Origin: Nitrospina sp. LS_NOB
Lineage (GTDB): Bacteria; Nitrospinota; Nitrospinia; Nitrospinales; VA-1
Assembly: GCA_001542995.1 (NCBI GenBank)
Contig: LFLA01000003.1
Span: forward strand, 1 to 64,000
DNA: 64,000 nucleotides
Direction of reading: 5' to 3'
Shown: positions 43,733 through 52,296 of the stretch, one piece after another
How positions within the stretch are numbered: the stretch's first letter is position 1
How the letters are laid out: the number at the start of each line of letters is the position of its first letter
Made by a program: the position numbers and the translations under genes
Notes under the pieces: model-generated
The model's input: the letters and a program-made list of their open reading frames with translations, nothing else
What the model was told of the DNA's origin: nothing
Databases searched by the model: none

Positions 43733-46105
43733 TCAAAACTCGACGACAGTGACCCCATCGCCGCCTTCGTGGCGCGAACCAGGGGTGAACTGTTTGCAGA
43801 GCCCGGCCTTTTCCAGATAATTGCGTACCAGGGTTTTGATAGTTCCCATCCCGTGACCGTGGATGATGCGCACCCTCTGCGCTTTCTGCACAATGGCCCG
43901 GCTGATGAAGGCTTCCACAGCGGCTTCGGCTTCTTCAGAATTCATGCCCCTCAAATCACAGGAGGACACCGAACCGCCCTCTGACTCGGTCTGGACAGTC
44001 AATGAAAATTTCTTTTCGGATTTTTTGTCCTTTTGTCGCGAGTTGCCACGAAGGGCGCTGGCTTCGACAATAGTTGTGATATTGCCCATTTGCACCCGCA
44101 GTTTTTTCTTTCCTTCAGGGGGTTCCAGAAGAGTGCCGAGTGCGCCCAGGTTCAAAATTAAAACCGGGTCTCCAGTTTTCAGGTTTCCGGCTGGCAGGGA
44201 CCATTCGTCGATATCTTCCACTTTCGGAGACAGAGGCACCTGACTCATGGACTGTATTTGTTTTTCCACCTTGCGGATTTTGGGAAGGTCTTTTTCGCCT
44301 TTGATCTCTTGAATCATTTTTTGGATTTCAGCTTTTCCGGCACGCACTTCCGCCTGTAATTTTTTGGTTTTGTTTTTTTGAAAATCCTTTTCTTCATCCC
44401 GCAGTCGATGAGTCAGGATTTTCTGTTCTCTCGCCAGGGATTCAGCTTCATCTTTCTGCTGTTTTATTTCTGCCCGATCCCGGCTGAGTTCCAGTCTCTG
44501 GCGGGTCAAATCTGCCAGCAGGTCTTCGGCACGGTTCTCTTTGGCCTGATACAAACTGCGGGCCTGATCGATGATGTTTTTTTGAAGGCCCAGTCGCTCG
44601 GCGGTGTCGAGGGCGGCGCTTTGCCCCGGCGCTCCAAAGATCAAGCGGTAGGTGGGACTCAACGTGTCGAGATCAAACTCCGTGCAGGCATTGAGGAAAC
44701 CTTCGTGAGTTTGCGCCAGAATCTTTAATGTAAAATAGTGGGTGGAGACCAATGTCATGACATTTTTGCTTTTAAGATCAAAAAGAATGGCTTCTGCCAG
44801 TGCTGCGCCTTCTTGAGGGTCGGTGGCAATTCCCAACTCGTCCAGAAGTACCAGGGAACCCGAGTCAACATGATTCAGAATATGAACAATTTTTTTCAAG
44901 TGCCCGGAAAAAGTGGATAGCTTTAATTGAATATTCTGGTCATCACCGATGTCGGAATAAACCTTCGGGAAAAACGGAATCCTGGAACTCTCTTTAACGG
45001 GAAGATACAGTCCCATCCTGGCCATGAGAGCCAGCAGACCCAGAGTTTTTAGCGTTACGGTTTTGCCTCCGGTATTTGGGCCGGAAATGATCACCACTCG
45101 AACCGAGTCGTCCCACTCAATGGTATTGGGAATCACCGTTTCACCATCCAGAACCAGTTCCGGATTCCGGGCTTCCTTAAGCTCCATGATCGAGTCGCGG
45201 TTCATGGGACAGTTCACTGCCGACATGGTTTTAGCCAGTCGGGCTTTGGCGTGAATAAGATCCAGAGATACCAGTGTTTCAAGGTTTCTTTCCAATGGTT
45301 CCTGGAACTGCCGGGTTTGAAGGGCCAGGGCTTGCAGGATTTTAATTTTTTCCTGCATGACTTGAAGCCGGGCTATTTTCAATTGATTGTTCAGCGGCAC
45401 GATGGAAGCGGGCTCTATAAACAGAGTCTGTCCTGTTCCTGAACTATCATGCACAATACCGTCCACTCGGGACTTGAACTCCGCCCGCACCGGGATGACC
45501 ATACGCTCCTCACGTTCGGTGATGTAGGAATCCTGCAGCGCTTCGCGGATGCTATCCGAGTTGAGGAGACGTTGCAGGCGTTCTTCCAGTTTGCTTTTTG
45601 TGGTGTCAGTATTACGTAGAGCCTTGCGCAGTTCCGGTGTGGCATTTTCCCGGATGTTTCCCTCATCATCGATACAACGGACCAGATCATTGAAAAACTC
45701 TTTGAGGGGATCAAGCCTTTCCAGCCAGGCCAGCAAGCGGGGATAAATGGGTTTTTTATCTCGACATAGATTTCGACACAATCGCAAAAGGTTGATGACC
45801 GATAGGCATTGCTCCGGCTCGATCATTTTTTGTTCTTCAACGTCCTGGAAAACAGGGCGAAGGTCCTCAAACCGATCCATAGGAAAGGAGTCCAAAGAAT
45901 CCAGCAAGGCCACCATCTCGGCGGTTTCTTCGAGCAGGGTTTGTGCTGAATTATAATCCTCTTCAGGTTTTAACTCCTGGCAGTGATCTTGGGTGATGGG
46001 GGAGCAGGCATGGTTTGCCAATGCCGAAACCACTCTGCCCCAGCCCAAAAGCTGCATGGATTTTTCGATCAGGTGAACTGAGTCGGATGAGGGTGTGTCG
46101 CTCAT
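43733..46105 (-). CDS. mutS2: Endonuclease MutS2
   Basis: A 790-residue MutS-family ATPase without the mismatch-recognition domain: helical core (1-300), Walker A ISGPNTGGKTVTLKTLG (~336), Walker B LVLLDELGIATDPQEGAAL, STHY, a coiled coil (~515-630), and a C-terminal Smr nuclease domain (CDLRGMNSEEAEAAV, HGHGMGTIKTLVRNYL). MutS2 acts in ribosome-collision rescue and in suppression of recombination. The start overlaps the upstream hydrolase gene (TAATG). Confidence 0.96.
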   Translation of the reverse strand: MSDTPSSDSVHLIEKSMQLLGWGRVVSALANHACSPITQDHCQELKPEEDYNSAQTLLEETAEMVALLDSLDSFPMDRFEDLRPVFQDVEEQKMIEPEQCLSVINLLRLCRNLCRDKKPIYPRLLAWLERLDPLKEFFNDLVRCIDDEGNIRENATPELRKALRNTDTTKSKLEERLQRLLNSDSIREALQDSYITEREERMVIPVRAEFKSRVDGIVHDSSGTGQTLFIEPASIVPLNNQLKIARLQVMQEKIKILQALALQTRQFQEPLERNLETLVSLDLIHAKARLAKTMSAVNCPMNRDSIMELKEARNPELVLDGETVIPNTIEWDDSVRVVIISGPNTGGKTVTLKTLGLLALMARMGLYLPVKESSRIPFFPKVYSDIGDDQNIQLKLSTFSGHLKKIVHILNHVDSGSLVLLDELGIATDPQEGAALAEAILFDLKSKNVMTLVSTHYFTLKILAQTHEGFLNACTEFDLDTLSPTYRLIFGAPGQSAALDTAERLGLQKNIIDQARSLYQAKENRAEDLLADLTRQRLELSRDRAEIKQQKDEAESLAREQKILTHRLRDEEKDFQKNKTKKLQAEVRAGKAEIQKMIQEIKGEKDLPKIRKVEKQIQSMSQVPLSPKVEDIDEWSLPAGNLKTGDPVLILNLGALGTLLEPPEGKKKLRVQMGNITTIVEASALRGNSRQKDKKSEKKFSLTVQTESEGGSVSSCDLRGMNSEEAEAAVEAFISRAIVQKAQRVRIIHGHGMGTIKTLVRNYLEKAGLCKQFTPGSRHEGGDGVTVVEF

Positions 46106-47424
46106 TACACTAAGGTGGACTCGAGAAGAATGCTCACTCGGGCATCATAAAGGCGGTTGGGGTCGCGGAAATTTTTATATCCATACAAAAGAACCGCGAG
46201 ATCTTTTTCAACTTTCTTTTTATAGCTGGTCTTTTTTTCTCCAGGGATGAGCGTACTGCCATGAATCTGGAGTTTTTGTGTGGTGATGGTGACGGGTTTA
46301 TCAAAGTCAATGGTTTCGCTATTGAAATACAAATCATATTTAATGATGTGCTGGCCCATCACTTCAAACTGGTTTTGTCCTTTACGGGTAGCAAACAGGG
46401 TAGCGATTTTGCCATCACGTTTAACCGGGTTCGGGCTTTCTGGTCCGGGCAGTTCCAGCAAGGCAAGGTTCTGTCCTTGAATCAGCCGGGCCCAGTGGAT
46501 CGCACCGAGGTGGTTGCCTTCCCGGGTCATGCGTACAACATCAGGGTTCAACTGGCGTTTCTGTTTGCCAATCCATTCCACCATTGCAGGTACTTCCGAT
46601 TCAGGCAGGAAATGGCCGCCGTGGGCCGTGCCTCTTTCTCCGTGTTCCCGATAGCGGACGGGGTATTTCATATCGGAGAGAATTTTATGAATTCGCCGGC
46701 TGAGTTGGATAGGGAAAATAGGATCGTGTGCGCCTTGAATCATATAAATCGGCGTGTTGCGTAGATTCACCAGAAAATGCATGTACCGGGGTGTGATGCT
46801 TCCGGCAATGGGGATCAGCCCGGCAAACCGGTCCGGATAAAACATGCCGATCATGTAAGCACCGATAGCGCCATTGGACAACCCGGCAAGAAAAACCCGA
46901 TCTGAATCTATATTGTATTTTTCACGAACCTGGTCGATGAGTCTGAGTACCATTTCTTCGGCGGGCCGGGCCCACCAGGCCCCCATCGGGTAAGTGGGAC
47001 ACAACACCGCAACCTTTTTATTCAGACGTTCAACCCAGGCCGGAATGGTGTTGGCACCGCTACCGCCCAGCCCATGCAAGATGACTACGAGCGGAATCTT
47101 TTCATCCGATCCCGATGGCTCGGGAAGAAACAAGGCATAAGGATAGTTTTTTCCATTATGGGTGATTTGTAAATTTTTTTGAAGTCCAACCGGGCCCGGG
47201 TTTTTCCTTGCCCGTGCGCGTAGGATGGATTTGATGGTTTCGTGTTGTATCTGGCCCGACTGCAAGCGTTTCAGCACCTGGGTTTCTACATCGGGGTCCT
47301 GGGTGGAAAGAAACAAATCCACTTCCGACTTGATGTCCAGTGTTTCCCTCACCTTGCCGGACTCTTGCACCGCAGAGCACGCCACGACAAACAGCAGGAT
47401 CAAACTAATTTTCAGGGTATTCAT
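46105..47424 (-). CDS. Lipoprotein alpha/beta hydrolase (PHB-depolymerase/feruloyl-esterase-like)
   Basis: A 439-residue protein with a lipoprotein signal (ISLILLFVVACSAV, lipobox Cys16). An alpha/beta-hydrolase domain (~100-290) has PLVVILHGLGGSGANTIPAW (oxyanion region), DRVFLAGLSNGAIGAYMIGM (nucleophile Ser in GLSNG) and GAHDPIFPIQLSRRI (acid). A C-terminal ~130-residue domain may be a substrate-binding or sandwich domain. It resembles secreted esterases such as poly(3-hydroxybutyrate) depolymerase-type LpqC. Its stop codon overlaps the mutS2 start. Confidence 0.82.
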   Translation of the reverse strand: MNTLKISLILLFVVACSAVQESGKVRETLDIKSEVDLFLSTQDPDVETQVLKRLQSGQIQHETIKSILRARARKNPGPVGLQKNLQITHNGKNYPYALFLPEPSGSDEKIPLVVILHGLGGSGANTIPAWVERLNKKVAVLCPTYPMGAWWARPAEEMVLRLIDQVREKYNIDSDRVFLAGLSNGAIGAYMIGMFYPDRFAGLIPIAGSITPRYMHFLVNLRNTPIYMIQGAHDPIFPIQLSRRIHKILSDMKYPVRYREHGERGTAHGGHFLPESEVPAMVEWIGKQKRQLNPDVVRMTREGNHLGAIHWARLIQGQNLALLELPGPESPNPVKRDGKIATLFATRKGQNQFEVMGQHIIKYDLYFNSETIDFDKPVTITTQKLQIHGSTLIPGEKKTSYKKKVEKDLAVLLYGYKNFRDPNRLYDARVSILLESTLV

Positions 47425-47676
47425 GCTTTACACAGTATCGAATTTTAAAATCTTTGTAAAGGCTTTAGGGTCGGCCTAAATGACTAATTTTATTGGAATT
47501 TTCTGTCCTCATGCGGTAAGATTTATCTCTGTTTAGCCACGTTGTTCAATTTTTAGGAGTCCTTCAAAAATTTCCTGCGGCCGTGAACGTATCCTTTGAA
47601 AAAGGAACGCGAATTGCCAGTCGAAAAATATTAAATTAACAAACAAATATTTTAAATCTTCTTAATGGCCTGCCTG

Positions 47677-48459
47677 ATGAATTCATTAAAAGCACCTGTT
47701 CAAGCTCTGGTTAAAACTCTCAATCTGGGAACTCTCTCGCTGGGAAAATGTCGAATGGATGCAGGGGAACCTGCCGCACTGACCCGGATGTTCACGTTAA
47801 AGAAAAATGGGATGGATTTTGTGGGGCAGGTCCGGGTGCGTCCCGGGGACCCGGCCGTTCGCATCGAAGTCTTCAATGAAAATTATTTTGATGAGTTTGA
47901 CCAGCCTGAATCGGCTGTGCTCGACAATCTGGCTGGGAAAGTTCTGGGTCGGTTGTTAAAGGATAAAGAATTGCCGGAAGCGGTGAAATCCCCTATCCGA
48001 GAATATATTGAAGAGCAGGAATCGAGTGGCGAGAAAGAAGAAGTTATTGAACCCGGCAACGAACGCGATCTGGATAAAATTTTTGAGCGTTTGAATCAGG
48101 AGTATTTCAGTGACCGGATTAAAGCCAAGGTCATGTGGGGGCGCGATGTGAAATCGCGGAACAAAAGTGGTTTTCGCTATGGCTCCTATGATGAGGGAAA
48201 AAAACTCATCCGGATTCATCCACGGTTGAAGCAGGACTTTGTGCCTCTGTGCGTGTTGGAACTCACCGTCTACCATGAAATGTGCCACCAGTTTGCCCCG
48301 TCTTATAAAAGGAACGGAACCTGGCAGAGCCATCACCCTGAATTTAAAAAGAAAGAGCGGGAGTACAAGGACTTCAAAGACGCCCGCAACTGGGAGAAGC
48401 ACAACTGGCATCGTTTGCTCCTTCCCGCCGAAGAAAACGCCGAATTGGTGATAGCCTGA
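47677..48459 (+). CDS. SprT-like zinc metallopeptidase domain protein
   Basis: A ~260-residue protein with a SprT-like C-terminal half: LDKIFERLNQEYFSDRIKAK (~143-162), a KSRNKSGFRYGSYD strand, IRIHPRLKQ, and the zinc motif YHEMCHQF (HExxH) followed by WQSHHPEFKKKEREY, which could supply the third His. The N-terminal half is unfamiliar. SprT/Spartan relatives cut DNA-protein crosslinks, but bacterial members are mostly uncharacterised. Start ATG 47677 or 47665; neither has a strong ribosome site. Confidence 0.82.
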   Translation: MNSLKAPVQALVKTLNLGTLSLGKCRMDAGEPAALTRMFTLKKNGMDFVGQVRVRPGDPAVRIEVFNENYFDEFDQPESAVLDNLAGKVLGRLLKDKELPEAVKSPIREYIEEQESSGEKEEVIEPGNERDLDKIFERLNQEYFSDRIKAKVMWGRDVKSRNKSGFRYGSYDEGKKLIRIHPRLKQDFVPLCVLELTVYHEMCHQFAPSYKRNGTWQSHHPEFKKKEREYKDFKDARNWEKHNWHRLLLPAEENAELVIA

Positions 48460-48495
48460 CCCTCTAGCGAGGGAAGCAACGGGGCAATAGCTCTT

Positions 48496-48543
48496 AAAGC
48501 CGAGAGCGTTGTTGCTAGCGGTAAAAAGATATTGCAATTTGCC
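48496..48543 (+). repeat. Dispersed 48-bp repeat, copy 2
   Basis: AAAGCCGAGAGCGTTGTTGC, TAGCGGTAAAAAGATATTGC and AATTTGCC match the copy at 2053-2100 in the same orientation. It occupies the gap between the SprT-like gene and the P-II gene. Confidence 0.65.
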
Positions 48544-48605
48544 ACCGGCGGCTCGCCGGGGCCGCTTGCAAATGCCGTTGATTTGGCCTAAATTGGTTGC
48601 ACGCC

Positions 48606-48944
48606 ATGAAAATGATCAAATGTTACATTCAGTATGAAAAACTGGAAGCGCTCCGGGAAAAGCTTTTTGAACTGGGAGTGCCTGGAATTTCTGTGGTCGA
48701 TGCCAAAGGCATTGGCAAACCGATGAGCCATTTAAAATCAGACCCCGAATTGAAGGTTCCTCAATTCCATCCCTGCGTGGAAATTTCGGTGGTTCTTGAA
48801 GCCGAAGCGGTGGATGAAGTGGTGGACATGATTGTGAAGACGGTGCATACTGGTGGCTTGAGCGATGGGAAGGTTTTTGTCCTGCCGGTTGAAGAGGCCG
48901 TCCGGGTCCGCACCGGGGAGCGGGGCAAGCAGGCCCTCTACTAA
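48606..48944 (+). CDS. P-II-like signalling protein (GlnB superfamily, divergent)
   Basis: The 112-residue protein matches GlnB in length and strand order: MKMIKCYIQYEKLEALREKL, GISVVDAKGIGK, CVEISVVLEAEAVDEVVDMI, then the B- and C-loops TGGLSDGKVFVLPVEEAVRV and RTGERG. The T-loop differs: GlnB has Gln39 for 2-oxoglutarate/Mg-ATP and Tyr51 for uridylylation, but here the region reads GKPMSHLKSDPELKVPQF without either. Start is ATG 48606; a TTG at 48597 is possible. It is followed by yggS and proC on the same strand. Confidence 0.88.
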   Translation: MKMIKCYIQYEKLEALREKLFELGVPGISVVDAKGIGKPMSHLKSDPELKVPQFHPCVEISVVLEAEAVDEVVDMIVKTVHTGGLSDGKVFVLPVEEAVRVRTGERGKQALY

Positions 48945-48960
48945 TTAAGGCAAGCTTCTG

Positions 48961-49656
48961 TTGATCGCTGAAAATCTCACTGAGATCCGGGAACGGATTT
49001 CCCAGGCTATCCAAAAGTCGGGAAGAGAACCGGGCAGTGCCCGTCTGGTTACAGTTTCCAAACAAGTAGATATTGCCCGAATAGGTGAAGCCCGTACTGC
49101 CGGGGCGGTGATATTTGGCGAGAATAAAATCCAGGAAGCGGTTCCCAAAATAGAACAAATAGGATCGCAAGATATTATCTGGCATTTTATCGGCCACCTG
49201 CAAAAGAACAAGGTCAAGTTTCTCGATGAGCGCTTTGACTTGATCCACTCGGTGGACAGCCTCGAACTGGCGGAGAAAATCGCTAAACAGTGCCAGTCAG
49301 AAAACCGGGTGCAGAGGGTTTTGTTGCAGGTTAATGTTTCGGGCGAAACCGCAAAGTTTGGCATGGAACCGGGCGAACTGGAAAAGCAGATGGATAATTT
49401 TTCCCGGTTGCAAGGGATCATGGTTGAGGGCCTGATGACCATCCCGCCATTCCACCCCGACCCGGGAAATTCCCGCAAGCATTTTTCCCGGTTGCGGGAG
49501 CTTCGTGAGCAATGCGAAAAACAGAACGAAGTTTCCCTTCACGAACTTTCCATGGGCATGAGCCACGATTTTGAGGTCGCGGTGGAAGAGGGGGCGACGC
49601 TGGTTCGTGTCGGAACAGCTATTTTTGGTCCCCGCCGGGCCACGCCCGGTGGATAA
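48961..49656 (+). CDS. YggS-family PLP homeostasis protein (PLPBP)
   Basis: A 231-residue PLP-binding barrel protein. Motifs: RLVTVSKQVDIARIGEA (PLP Lys in VSKQ), GENKIQEAVPKIEQI, WHFIGHLQKNKVKFL, IHSVDSLELAEKIA, LQVNVSGETAKFG and LSMGMSHDFEVAVEEGATLV with VRVGTAIFG. It has no enzyme activity but buffers pyridoxal phosphate. The start is TTG at 48961. It sits 16 bases after the P-II-like gene and before proC, an arrangement common in bacteria (yggS-proC). Confidence 0.93.
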   Translation: MIAENLTEIRERISQAIQKSGREPGSARLVTVSKQVDIARIGEARTAGAVIFGENKIQEAVPKIEQIGSQDIIWHFIGHLQKNKVKFLDERFDLIHSVDSLELAEKIAKQCQSENRVQRVLLQVNVSGETAKFGMEPGELEKQMDNFSRLQGIMVEGLMTIPPFHPDPGNSRKHFSRLRELREQCEKQNEVSLHELSMGMSHDFEVAVEEGATLVRVGTAIFGPRRATPGG

Positions 49657-49707
49657 GGGGGGCTAATAGATGTTTCCAGATTTAAAATCAACTGGGAGAA
49701 CAAGCTT

Positions 49708-50577
49708 GTGCTGAAAAATAAAAAATTGGGATTCATCGGTGGCGGCAATATGGCTGGAGCCATGATTAAGGGACTGGTTTCTGCTTCCTTCATTGAAGCG
49801 AAAAATATTTTTGTCTCGGAACCGTCGGAATCGAAACGCGATGCTCTGCACGCAGAGTACAAAATCAAAGTCACTGCCGATAACCGTGAACTGGCGAAGA
49901 AATCCGACATCCTCGTTCTCGCGGTCAAGCCGCAGATATTGAAAGAGGTTCTCCGCGATATTAGCTCGCTGGTGGATCATGACAAGTTGGTGATATCCGT
50001 TGCCGCTGGATTTCCAATCTCAATCATAGATGGTGCTCTGCAAGGGAATAAAAAAAAGAAGCTCAGTGTGGTGCGCACCATGCCCAATACCCCGGCGCTG
50101 GTCCAGGAAGGAGTGACAGCGATCGCTTCCGGCGAACATGTTACTAAAGCGGATGTGAAAATCGCCCACCGTATTTTTGAAGCGGTGGGTCGCACTGTCG
50201 ATGTTGAGGAAGACCACCTCGACGCCGTGACGGGTTTAAGCGGTAGCGGCCCGGCTTATATCTTCATGCTGATCGAAGCGCTTTCTGACGCGGGAGTCAA
50301 GGTGGGTCTTTCACGCGAAGTGGCTAATACGCTGACCATCCAAACGGTGCTTGGTTCTGCCAAACTGGCGCAGGAAAGTGAGAAGCATCCCGGTGAACTC
50401 AAAGATATGGTCGCCTCGCCGGGGGGCACCACCATCGCCGGCCTGCGCGCTCTGGAAGAGGGGGGTCTGCGCACCACCCTGATGAACGCTGTAGAAGAAG
50501 CCACCCTGCGCTCGCGCGAATTGGGCAAAATAGCTATTAATGAAAATCAGTCAGCAGCTGAAGATAAAAAGCAATAA
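49708..50577 (+). CDS. proC: Pyrroline-5-carboxylate reductase
   Basis: A 289-residue NAD(P)H-dependent enzyme for the last step of proline synthesis. Motifs: KLGFIGGGNMAGAMIKGLV (Rossmann loop), DILVLAVKPQILKEVL, VRTMPNTPALVQEGVTAIA and the C-terminal GLSGSGPAYIFMLIEALSDAG and HPGELKDMVASPGGTTIAGL signatures. Start is GTG 49708 with GGGAGA upstream. Co-directional with yggS, 51 bases downstream. Confidence 0.96.
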   Translation: MLKNKKLGFIGGGNMAGAMIKGLVSASFIEAKNIFVSEPSESKRDALHAEYKIKVTADNRELAKKSDILVLAVKPQILKEVLRDISSLVDHDKLVISVAAGFPISIIDGALQGNKKKKLSVVRTMPNTPALVQEGVTAIASGEHVTKADVKIAHRIFEAVGRTVDVEEDHLDAVTGLSGSGPAYIFMLIEALSDAGVKVGLSREVANTLTIQTVLGSAKLAQESEKHPGELKDMVASPGGTTIAGLRALEEGGLRTTLMNAVEEATLRSRELGKIAINENQSAAEDKKQ

Positions 50578-50605
50578 TTTTGCTTTCCACTTGCAAGGAG
50601 AACGT

Positions 50606-50983
50606 ATGAGTAAAAATACAGCGTCATATTGGAATGTTTTGAGCCCAGAAAACTCTGGTAAGTGGGAGCCAATTGAAGGTACAGAGGGAATGCTGGAGCA
50701 ATTAACTTTGGCTATGGATGGTGTGACCGGTGACTATACCCGTTTAACTCGATTTAAAGCCGGGGCGGATACAAAAAAATTTGGTTCCAAGTCGCATGAT
50801 TATCCTGAAGAGATCTATATAATTTCTGGTCGGATTTATGATGAAGCTTTCGATATTTGGCTGGAAGCGGGTCATTTTGCCAGTCGTCCGCCAGGTGAAG
50901 TACATGGGCCATTTATTTGCGAAGAAGAATGTTTGGTTTTAGAGGTCTCGCATCCAAGCCAGTCGGTCAATGTCCCCCGCTAG
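50606..50983 (+). CDS. Cupin-domain protein (ChrR-like)
   Basis: A 125-residue single cupin. Strand motifs: YTRLTRFKAGADTKKFGSKS, HDYPEEIYIISGRIYDEA (metal His and Glu), FASRPPGEVHGPF (second metal His). The pattern resembles anti-sigma ChrR-type cupins, but no zinc-binding ASD domain is attached. Start ATG 50606 follows AAGGAG with five bases spacing. Substrate unknown. Confidence 0.82.
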   Translation: MSKNTASYWNVLSPENSGKWEPIEGTEGMLEQLTLAMDGVTGDYTRLTRFKAGADTKKFGSKSHDYPEEIYIISGRIYDEAFDIWLEAGHFASRPPGEVHGPFICEEECLVLEVSHPSQSVNVPR

Positions 50984-51002
50984 GCTCCTCCGGGGCATAA
51001 AT

Positions 51003-51121
51003 CGTCATTGCGAGGAGGCTTTGCCGACGTGGCAATCCAGAATACCCTTGCAGGGCATGAAGGTTAATGAAGGAATATCACAAACCTGGATCGCCGCGCT
51101 CCTGTCAGGAGCTCGCGATGA
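51003..51121. repeat. Inverted repeat with a palindromic repeat nested in its centre
   Basis: The ends GTCATTGCGAGGAGGCTTTG (from 51004) and CTCGCGATGACG (to 51121) with AATCCAG / CCTGGAT are the two arms of a larger imperfect inverted repeat. Its centre (51043-51082) is a TACCCTTGCAGGGCATGAAG ... ATATCACA element, of the same family as at 7857 and 62275. Confidence 0.65.
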
Positions 51122-51149
51122 CGTTGCAACAGCTATGTGGCGTCGCCAC

Positions 51150-51383
51150 TTACTTACATTTAAATTTTTTGTATTCGCCGTAACCGACGATGGCGAAACC
51201 GAGGAAGAGAATCCAAGTGGGATGCAGCACATGTTCCGGTTTATTGAAGAAGAGGATCAGCATCAGTGCCACGCCCGCCATGCAGACGACCAAGCCGAGA
51301 AAGACAGCGTTCAATCCTTTTTCAAACCCATCCGGGTCTTTAAGTTGTTTTCTTATTTCTGGCCGCAGTTCATATTTAAACAT
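51150..51383 (-). CDS. Small two-helix membrane protein
   Basis: A 77-residue protein, MFKYELRPEIRKQLKDPDGF at the start, with two transmembrane helices (~27-46 VFLGLVVCMAGVALMLILFF; ~54-69 PTWILFLGFAIVGYG) and a basic tail (KKFKCK). No family is recognised. It is flanked by dispersed repeats on both sides. Confidence 0.6.
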   Translation of the reverse strand: MFKYELRPEIRKQLKDPDGFEKGLNAVFLGLVVCMAGVALMLILFFNKPEHVLHPTWILFLGFAIVGYGEYKKFKCK

Positions 51384-51407
51384 GGTTTTTGTTTTTCAAT
51401 AAGGCTG

Positions 51408-51502
51408 AAATGAACGACCCCGCCGCAAGCGGATGGGGTATCCTAATAAAGCGTTATTTAAAAAGACGTGGCAAGCCACGGGGAATAAAACCCACTGGTG
51501 GG
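51408..51502. repeat. Dispersed ~95-bp repeat, copy 2
   Basis: This is the partner of 6933-7028. Its right half lies within the annotated 3' end of larE and supplies the last ~16 codons and the stop codon of that gene on the minus strand. Confidence 0.75.
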
Positions 51503-52296
51503 TTCAAACTTCCCATCCGATACCCTTCTGGATCCAGTATTACACTGCTGAATCCCAAAGCCTTTAATTTTTCCTGAACAGAGTTCTGCATGGATTCATC
51601 ATTCTGGTAGCGCGGCATTTCATCTTTGCCCAGTTCAATGCTGGCCTGGGCTCCAATGTGCCGGACACGCACTTGCTTGAACCCTAAAGAGAGCAGGAGG
51701 TCTTCGGCCTGTTCGACCCGGAAAAGTTTTTCAACGGTGACCGGCTGGCCATAGGGAATCCGGGACGACAGGCAGGCCATTGCCGGCTTGTTCCAGATTG
51801 AAAGCTCCATCATGCGAGACAGATCCCGAACATCCTGCTTGTTGAATCCCGTTTCTACCAAGGGACTGCGCACGCCCTGCTCGCGAGCGGAATCGAGCCC
51901 AGGCCGGTAGTCACCGAGATCATCGGTGTTGATGCCATTTAAAATATGAGTGATGTTTTCCTGCTCGGCGACTTTTTTCAGACTGGAATAAAGTTCCGTT
52001 TTGCAGTGGTAGCAACGGTTGGCCGGGTTGGCCCGGTATTCCGGATTGGACATTTCCTCTGTTTTGATGACTCGATGCCTTGCCCCGATTTCCTCGGCCA
52101 ACTGGCGGGAGGCCTGTAATTCCCGGTTTGGCACGCTGGCCGATTGCGCGGTGACGGCCAATGCTTTTTCGCCTAGAACCCCATGGGCAAGGGCAAGAAC
52201 CAGTGTGCTGTCCACCCCACCGGAAAAGGCGACCAGCGCGCTATCCATTTTCCGGATCAGTGATTTTATTTTTTCTGTTTTTTGTTTCAGTGTCAT
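51454..52296 (-). CDS. larE: ATP-dependent sacrificial sulfur transferase LarE
   Basis: A 280-residue PP-loop protein: ALVAFSGGVDSTLVLALAHG (PP-loop, ~20-39), NPANRCYHCKTELY and AMACLSSRIPYG, the cysteine motifs of the family, plus the R-VRHIGAQASIE-L C-terminal fold. LarE sulfurises the nicotinate-derived NPN cofactor of lactate racemase and related enzymes; larA/larB/larC are not in this window. The C-terminal ~16 residues (NPPVGFIPRGLPRLFK) are encoded by a dispersed repeat and are not family sequence. Confidence 0.9.
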   Translation of the reverse strand: MTLKQKTEKIKSLIRKMDSALVAFSGGVDSTLVLALAHGVLGEKALAVTAQSASVPNRELQASRQLAEEIGARHRVIKTEEMSNPEYRANPANRCYHCKTELYSSLKKVAEQENITHILNGINTDDLGDYRPGLDSAREQGVRSPLVETGFNKQDVRDLSRMMELSIWNKPAMACLSSRIPYGQPVTVEKLFRVEQAEDLLLSLGFKQVRVRHIGAQASIELGKDEMPRYQNDESMQNSVQEKLKALGFSSVILDPEGYRMGSLNPPVGFIPRGLPRLFK

